This document shows positions 8,706 through 12,056 of a stretch of DNA of 12,056 bases, piece by piece. A program made the position numbers and the translations under genes. Position 1 is the stretch's first letter, and every line of letters begins with the position of its first letter. Location: assembly GCA_030039005.1 (NCBI GenBank), contig JASHQT010000181.1:1-12056 (forward strand). Reading direction: 5' to 3'. This DNA is from Bryobacteraceae bacterium (GTDB taxonomy: Bacteria > Acidobacteriota > Terriglobia > Bryobacterales > Bryobacteraceae). The notes under the pieces were generated by a model. It did not search any database. It was given only the letters and a program-made list of their open reading frames with translations, and was not told the DNA's origin.

Positions 8706-9931
8706 AAGCTCTGTTCTGGTCTGCGTTGTTTGCCGCGCTGGCTGTGCCTGCGCTGGCGCAGGATTCCAACTACGGTTTCAGCTTGCCGGTCACCATCAGC
8801 GGGGGTGCGATGTACACGGGCCGTGTGCAGTTCGAGGATCCCGGTAGTGCTCCCGTCACCGGCGGATTCCAGTTCGCGCTGTATCCGACGCTTACGCTGG
8901 GGCCGCACTGGTTTTTCTACGCGGCCGAGCAGTTTCGCTACGCGCCCTATTACTATTACGACGCCTACGATCCGGATCACGAGTGGTACGTCCAGGCCAT
9001 CCAGGCTTTCGCCGGCTATCAGATCCGCCACGAGAAGACCTCGGTGGTGTTCAAGGCCGGACGTCTGGCCTCGGCGTTCGGGGCCTTCCCGCTGCATTAC
9101 GACGATGCCGACAACATCCTGCTCGACCAGCCGCTCAGCTATATCCAGACCCTGACCTTGCGGAACGATCAGCTTCCGTGCGGAGTCAAGGACCTGACGC
9201 AGCAGAACTACGGTTATGTGTGGAACTCCTGCGGCGGGCCGTGGGGTGGTGACGAAGGCTTGACGCCGGTCACGCTGTACGGGTTGCCCGGTGTGGAGGC
9301 GGAAATTTCGAGCCATAGCGTGGACGCCCGCTTCCAGGTGACCAGCGGGTCGCCAGCGAACCCATTGAGCTTGAGTCATGCTCCGCAGTACGCGCAGTGG
9401 GTCGCGGGCGGGGGCTATACGCTGTGGCAGGGCTTCCGCGTCGGGATGTCGGGATTTCGCGGGCCGTATCTTTCGCCGGATGTGGTTCCGCTGTTGCCGT
9501 TGGGGACGTCAGTGCGCTCGTTTCCGGCCAGTGGTCTCGGCGTGGACGTCCAGTGGGCGCGCGGGCATTGGAGCGCCACCGGCGAGTGGCAGCGGTTCGT
9601 CTATAACTTTCCGGGATTTCCGCAAGCGCCTTCGGTCGCCTCCACCTACGGCGAGGCCAAGCGGGTTTTGACGCCGCGGCTTTATCTGGCGGGCCGGGCG
9701 GGATGGCTGAAGCCGGGTGGGGCAACTGACTCGACCGGCGCCTCCACCGATGAGTTCGCCCCCTGGATTGCTTCCTATGAATTGGGCGGGGGCTGGTGGC
9801 TCAACCGCCACCAGTTACTCAAAGCCAGCTACGAATACCTGAAGATAGAGAATGTCGGCGGAACGAAGACCAACGTGCTGGGATTCGAGTTCGTCACGAC
9901 ATTCCACGCCGTGGATCAGGCGTTTCACTGA
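8699..9931 (+). CDS. Putative outer-membrane beta-barrel (porin-like) protein
   Basis: This 410-aa protein has a signal peptide ([20 protein letters not shown], cleavage expected before Q21). The mature part is alternating beta-strand sequence rich in aromatic residues and glycine, with short turns and longer loops, as in porins. The segment [19 protein letters not shown] is like the 'G+...PFG' strand-turn of porin-type proteins. A Tyr-rich stretch ([10 protein letters not shown], 81-90) and a cysteine pair (C161, C178) lie in probable outer loops. The C-terminal strand ends [18 protein letters not shown], so it lacks the classical terminal Phe. Substrate is unknown. As the third gene of the cupredoxin-kinase operon it could let copper, substrate or electron carriers cross the outer membrane. 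It converges on the bactofilin gene with an 11-bp gap. Confidence 0.85.
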
Positions 9932-9942
9932 GAGATGTGCCC

Positions 9943-10302
9943 TTACGACTTCTTCGACAGGTCCACTTTTCCTTTGACGAATCCGCCATCCTCGATCACC
10001 AGGCCATGCGCCTGAATATCGCCGACGACGCGTGCGCCGTTGCGGATATAGATTTTCTCCGCGCCATCGATGTCGCCTTCGAGTGAGCCGCGCACATCAA
10101 TCTCCTTGGCCTTGACGCTGGCCTTCACGTTGCCATTGGAAGCGATGGTGAGCAGGTGGCCGGCGACGTCAATTGTCCCTTCCACTTCGCCCTCGATGAT
10201 CAGCGGTTCCCGGCTGCGAATCTCGCCCAGGATGGTGACCTCCTTGCCGAGAACGGCCGGAGAGGTCGAAGTGTCGGTGCGGAAAGAAGCGGCAGCAGCC
10301 AT
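9943..10302 (-). CDS. Bactofilin (polymer-forming cytoskeletal protein)
   Basis: This 119-aa protein is of normal bactofilin length. A short disordered N-terminus (MAAAASFRTDTSTSPAVLGK) precedes the core of repeated short strands ending in Gly turns: VTILGEIRSREPLIIEGEVE, GTIDVAGHLLTIASNGNVKA, KEIDVRGSLEGDIDGAEKIY, RNGARVVGDIQAHGLVIEDG. This is the right-handed beta-helix pattern of the family, which polymerises without nucleotide and scaffolds cell-shape or polarity proteins. The tail is basic (KGKVDLSKKS). The start is backed by AGGAG (10307-10311) 4 nt before the ATG. An AT-rich patch (GTTTAAAC, 10329-10336) upstream may hold its own promoter. The HTH gene lies 98 bp upstream on the same strand. 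Confidence 0.93.
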   Translation of the reverse strand: MAAAASFRTDTSTSPAVLGKEVTILGEIRSREPLIIEGEVEGTIDVAGHLLTIASNGNVKASVKAKEIDVRGSLEGDIDGAEKIYIRNGARVVGDIQAHGLVIEDGGFVKGKVDLSKKS

Positions 10303-10325
10303 ATTTCTCCTGCTTTCTTACCTTC

Positions 10326-10354
10326 TTAGTTTAAACCGTCTAAATCGCGGACGG
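10326..10354 (-). promoter_or_regulatory. AT-rich patch, possible bactofilin promoter region
   Basis: In a very GC-rich setting this stretch holds the 8-bp palindrome GTTTAAAC (10329-10336) and, partly overlapping it, the inverted repeat CCGTC...GACGG (10336-10340 and 10350-10354, 9-nt loop). A -10-like TAAACT on the minus strand would lie about 27 nt before the bactofilin ATG. No good -35 is seen. Confidence 0.3.
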
Positions 10355-10400
10355 ACTCCGACGATACGGAAATCCGGACATGAAGGTCCACTAGGCCCGG

Positions 10401-10655
10401 CTAAGAACATTGTCCAGGCCGAAGCGTTTGGTACAGTTTCAGCAGGACCGTTTCGTCGGCGCCGATCGCGCGCGCGTATTGCCGAATATAGCTGATGTTG
10501 TAAATTCCGCCGGGCAATACATCAAAGTTAGCATCCTCGATCGCCTTTAAGGTAGTGATTTTCAGCTTGGTATTGCGCGCGATCTCTTCCAGGCTGATCC
10601 CGTTGGTCTGACGGATGGAGGCTACGCTCCAACTCTCTAGCGGCAGTGTTGCCAT
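10401..10655 (-). CDS. Minimal RodZ-like helix-turn-helix protein
   Basis: This 84-aa protein is nearly all one HTH_25-type domain. ISLEEIARNTKLKITTLKAI forms the helix-turn-helix, followed by EDANFDVLPGGIYNISYIRQ and YARAIGADETVLLKLYQTL. The 'F..LPGG.Y...+.+.YA+.+G.D' signature is that of the RodZ cytoplasmic domain, which contacts MreB in rod-shaped bacteria. Full RodZ also has a TM helix and a periplasmic domain; both are absent here. It may be a cytoskeletal adaptor or a DNA-binding regulator. The start has AGGAG (10661-10665) 5 nt before the ATG. Bactofilin follows 98 bp downstream, which favours a shared cytoskeletal role (inference). It is divergent from the anchor protein gene at 10754. 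Confidence 0.82.
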   Translation of the reverse strand: MATLPLESWSVASIRQTNGISLEEIARNTKLKITTLKAIEDANFDVLPGGIYNISYIRQYARAIGADETVLLKLYQTLRPGQCS

Positions 10656-10740
10656 GCCTGCTCCTGTGGATATCTATCGGCGAGTTCGGCAAGATCCTAC
10701 AGGGTTTCTTGAGAAGTTCGAGCGGAAGCTGCGCGGGCGA

Positions 10741-10753
10741 TACAATTTAAGAG
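10741..10753 (+). promoter_or_regulatory. Possible -10 box placed for a leaderless GTG start
   Basis: TACAAT (10741-10746) ends 7 nt before the GTG at 10754. No Shine-Dalgarno sequence with normal spacing is present, since GAGG overlaps the start codon itself. TTCGAG at 10717-10722, 18 nt upstream, is a weak -35 candidate. Confidence 0.45.
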
Positions 10754-11218
10754 GTGCCGGGGAATTTTTCGGTCCGGATCGCGGCGGGCTCGTTGGCCTG
10801 TCTGGCCGGAATCGCTATCGTTTATTTCTGGACCACCCGCGTGCGGCTGCCTCCTACTCCGCCCGCCGCCGCGCTGCCATCGAGCGCCCGAAAAATGCTC
10901 CAACCATCCCGGAGCGACAGCGTGGACCTCACCGTGGACCCCCGGAGGGAGCTGAGTTACGCGGTGGGTATGCAGGCCGGGGCGACGCTGGTGTACGCCT
11001 GGTCGGTGACTCCGCGAGACGGACAGCTTTCCTGCGAGTTTGCCGGCCGCCGGATGGAGGGCGTGTCGGAGGCGCATAGCGCATTAGTGGCGCAATCCGC
11101 GGGGTGGTACCGTTGGCGCTGGAAAAATCCCGGCAGCCGTGCCGTTACCATCCACCTCAAATTGAACGGCTACTACGAGCCCGGCACTGTCCCGATTCCG
11201 CCGTTGTCGCTGCCATAA
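10754..11218 (+). CDS. Single-TM anchored protein with a GOLD-like / 'transmembrane anchor' domain
   Basis: This 154-aa protein (GTG start; the next in-frame Met is about residue 48, after the TM) has an N-terminal TM helix at about 7-26, then a Pro/Ala-rich linker. The C-terminal beta domain contains AGATLVYAWSVTPRDGQLSCEFAG, then SEAHSALVAQSAGWYRWRW, then KNPGSRAVTIHLKLNGYYEP. The pattern 'YxWxV...H......G.H.W.W.N....VT..L...G.Y' is that of small proteins labelled transmembrane anchor protein and resembles a GOLD-type beta sandwich. Function is unknown; the domain should face the periplasm. It is divergent from the RodZ-like gene and lies 46 bp upstream of the winged-helix regulator gene, with its stop codon inside the first copy of a 13-nt direct repeat. 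Confidence 0.75.
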   Translation: MPGNFSVRIAAGSLACLAGIAIVYFWTTRVRLPPTPPAAALPSSARKMLQPSRSDSVDLTVDPRRELSYAVGMQAGATLVYAWSVTPRDGQLSCEFAGRRMEGVSEAHSALVAQSAGWYRWRWKNPGSRAVTIHLKLNGYYEPGTVPIPPLSLP

Positions 11219-11249
11219 GGCCAATGCCGCCGCCGTTAAGGCCAATGCC
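11216..11249 (+). repeat. Two direct copies of a 13-nt repeat, 21-bp period
   Basis: TAAGGCCAATGCC occurs at 11216-11228 and again at 11237-11249. The period of 21 bp is two helical turns, so both copies face the same side of the DNA. The first copy includes the stop codon of the anchor gene and the second abuts a TATGAT box. This could be a tandem operator for the downstream regulator, or simply a small duplication. Confidence 0.55.
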
Positions 11250-11250
11250 T

Positions 11251-11264
11251 TATGATAGGAAAAG
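11251..11264 (+). promoter_or_regulatory. Possible -10 box with ribosome site before the regulator gene
   Basis: TATGAT (11251-11256) ends 8 nt before the ATG at 11265 and is followed by AGGA (11257-11260), 4 nt from the ATG. If TATGAT is used, the leader would be only 1-2 nt and AGGA would not be in the mRNA. If transcription starts upstream, AGGA is a usable ribosome site. Confidence 0.4.
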
Positions 11265-12056
11265 ATGGTCGTCGACGAAGTGGAAGCGAACCAAACGCAG
11301 ATCCAGCGCATCACCCAAAGCAAGGCCTTTCGCACCTCAGAAGTTCACCGCAACCTGCTGCATTATCTGGCCGATAAGTCGCTCGCTGGGCAGGCCGACA
11401 GCCTGAAAGAATACACCGTCGGCCTGGATGTGTTCTCCAAACCGGCCTCGTACGACCCGCGCCAGGAATCGGTGGTGCGGATGCACGTCGCCCGGCTGAG
11501 GCAAAAACTGGCCGAGTATTACCGGACGGAAGGCGTCAACGATCCCGTGATTGTGGAGCTTCCCAAGGGAGGCTTTCGCGTCATTTTCGAGCAGCGCGAG
11601 CTACCGCCGGACCCTGCCGCCGAAGCTCCTGCCGCGCCCGCGACCCACGCCGAATCGAGCCATGCGAATGTCAAGATCCTGAGCGGTCTTCTCGCCGGAA
11701 CGGCGGTTTGCGCCGTGATTCTCGGCATCCAGGTGTGGCGGTTGAAACACGCGACGTCCGACGCCACCGCTCCGCCGCCCTCGGCGCCCGAGATTCAGAC
11801 GATTTGGGGTCCGATCCTCAATTCCAATCGGCCGTTGATGATCTGCCTGGCTTCCGGACACAATGCTGGCGCTGCCAGCGGCGCTTTTCTGCTGGGGCAA
11901 TTCCTGGCGCACCGCAAGGACAACGTGCTGGTGACGCGCAGCGATCAGCTCGCGATGCCCGAAGTCCTGATGGACAACGTGGTGTTCCTGGGACCGGTTT
12001 CCGGTAACCCTCAGATCGAGGCGCTGATTCAAGGCCAACCCCTAGTCCTGGAGCCG
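11265..12056 (+). CDS. Membrane-bound winged-helix regulator (CadC/ToxR-like), 3' end outside window
   Basis: The frame stays open for 264 codons to the window end. The N-terminal domain (about 10-110) has the signature LLHYLADKSLAGQADSLKEY, VFSKPASYDPRQESVVRMHV, ARLRQKLAEYYRTEG and VIVELPKGGFRVIFE. It matches the winged-helix family that is greatly expanded in Acidobacteria, related to the OmpR/ToxR wing fold. A Pro/Ala-rich linker (111-132), a single TM helix (about 138-159) and an outer domain starting IWGPILNSNRPLMICLASG follow. It is therefore a one-component regulator with the DNA-binding part in the cytoplasm and the sensor outside or across the membrane. The direct repeats just upstream may be its own binding sites (inference). 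No phospho-acceptor domain is present. Confidence 0.85.
   Translation, partial: MVVDEVEANQTQIQRITQSKAFRTSEVHRNLLHYLADKSLAGQADSLKEYTVGLDVFSKPASYDPRQESVVRMHVARLRQKLAEYYRTEGVNDPVIVELPKGGFRVIFEQRELPPDPAAEAPAAPATHAESSHANVKILSGLLAGTAVCAVILGIQVWRLKHATSDATAPPPSAPEIQTIWGPILNSNRPLMICLASGHNAGAASGAFLLGQFLAHRKDNVLVTRSDQLAMPEVLMDNVVFLGPVSGNPQIEALIQGQPLVLEP

Noticed and set aside
10709..10714. TTGAGA as -35 for the anchor protein gene
   Set aside because: Spacing to TACAAT is 26 nt, too long for a normal promoter.
11601..12038. Minus-strand ORF opposite the winged-helix regulator
   Set aside because: Arg/Gly/His-rich with no domain; the plus strand encodes a clear winged-helix protein.

Overview
The window is a GC-rich, densely coded stretch of a Gram-negative chromosome. 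The best guess for the source is an acidobacterium of the Solibacter/Bryobacter type. This is inferred from protein character only: the membrane-anchored winged-helix regulator at the right edge, the wHTH + TM + 'WGP' C-terminal architecture, the many hybrid histidine kinases, the bactofilin next to a RodZ-like HTH protein, and a predicted outer-membrane beta-barrel. I saw no rRNA, tRNA, CRISPR array, insertion sequence or phage gene.

Left part (1-4065): two co-directional orphan sensor kinases. The first is a hybrid kinase cut by the window edge (coiled coil, HisKA, HATPase, then three receiver domains of which the middle one has lost its phosphoacceptor). It is followed 24 bp later by a REC-PAS-HisKA-HATPase protein. 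Neither has a DNA-binding output domain. A 71-codon ORF on the minus strand overlaps the 3' end of the second kinase.

Middle part (4230-6198): a small exported protein gene (4268-4639) converges on, and overlaps by 9 bp, an ankyrin-repeat gene on the minus strand (4631-5785). A perfect 8-bp hairpin sits at the collision point. Upstream of the ankyrin gene, in the same direction, is a small 85-codon gene (5824-6081).

Right-middle part (6199-9931): a compact plus-strand operon of an exported cupredoxin-like protein, a two-TM HAMP sensor kinase and an outer-membrane beta-barrel protein. The gaps are 5 bp and then a 7-bp overlap. A perfect 13-bp palindrome lies just upstream of the operon's ribosome-binding site. 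This is the most system-like unit in the window: a periplasmic copper-type protein, a membrane sensor and an outer-membrane pore are made together, with no response regulator beside them.

Right part (9943-12056): bactofilin and a minimal RodZ-like HTH protein run on the minus strand. Divergent from them are a single-TM anchor protein (GTG start) and a membrane-bound winged-helix regulator that runs off the window. A 13-nt direct repeat with a 21-bp period lies between these last two genes, directly upstream of a TATGAT box. Three plus-strand genes (4268, 10754, 11265) have a TANNNT box ending only 6-8 nt before the start codon, which suggests leaderless or near-leaderless transcripts.
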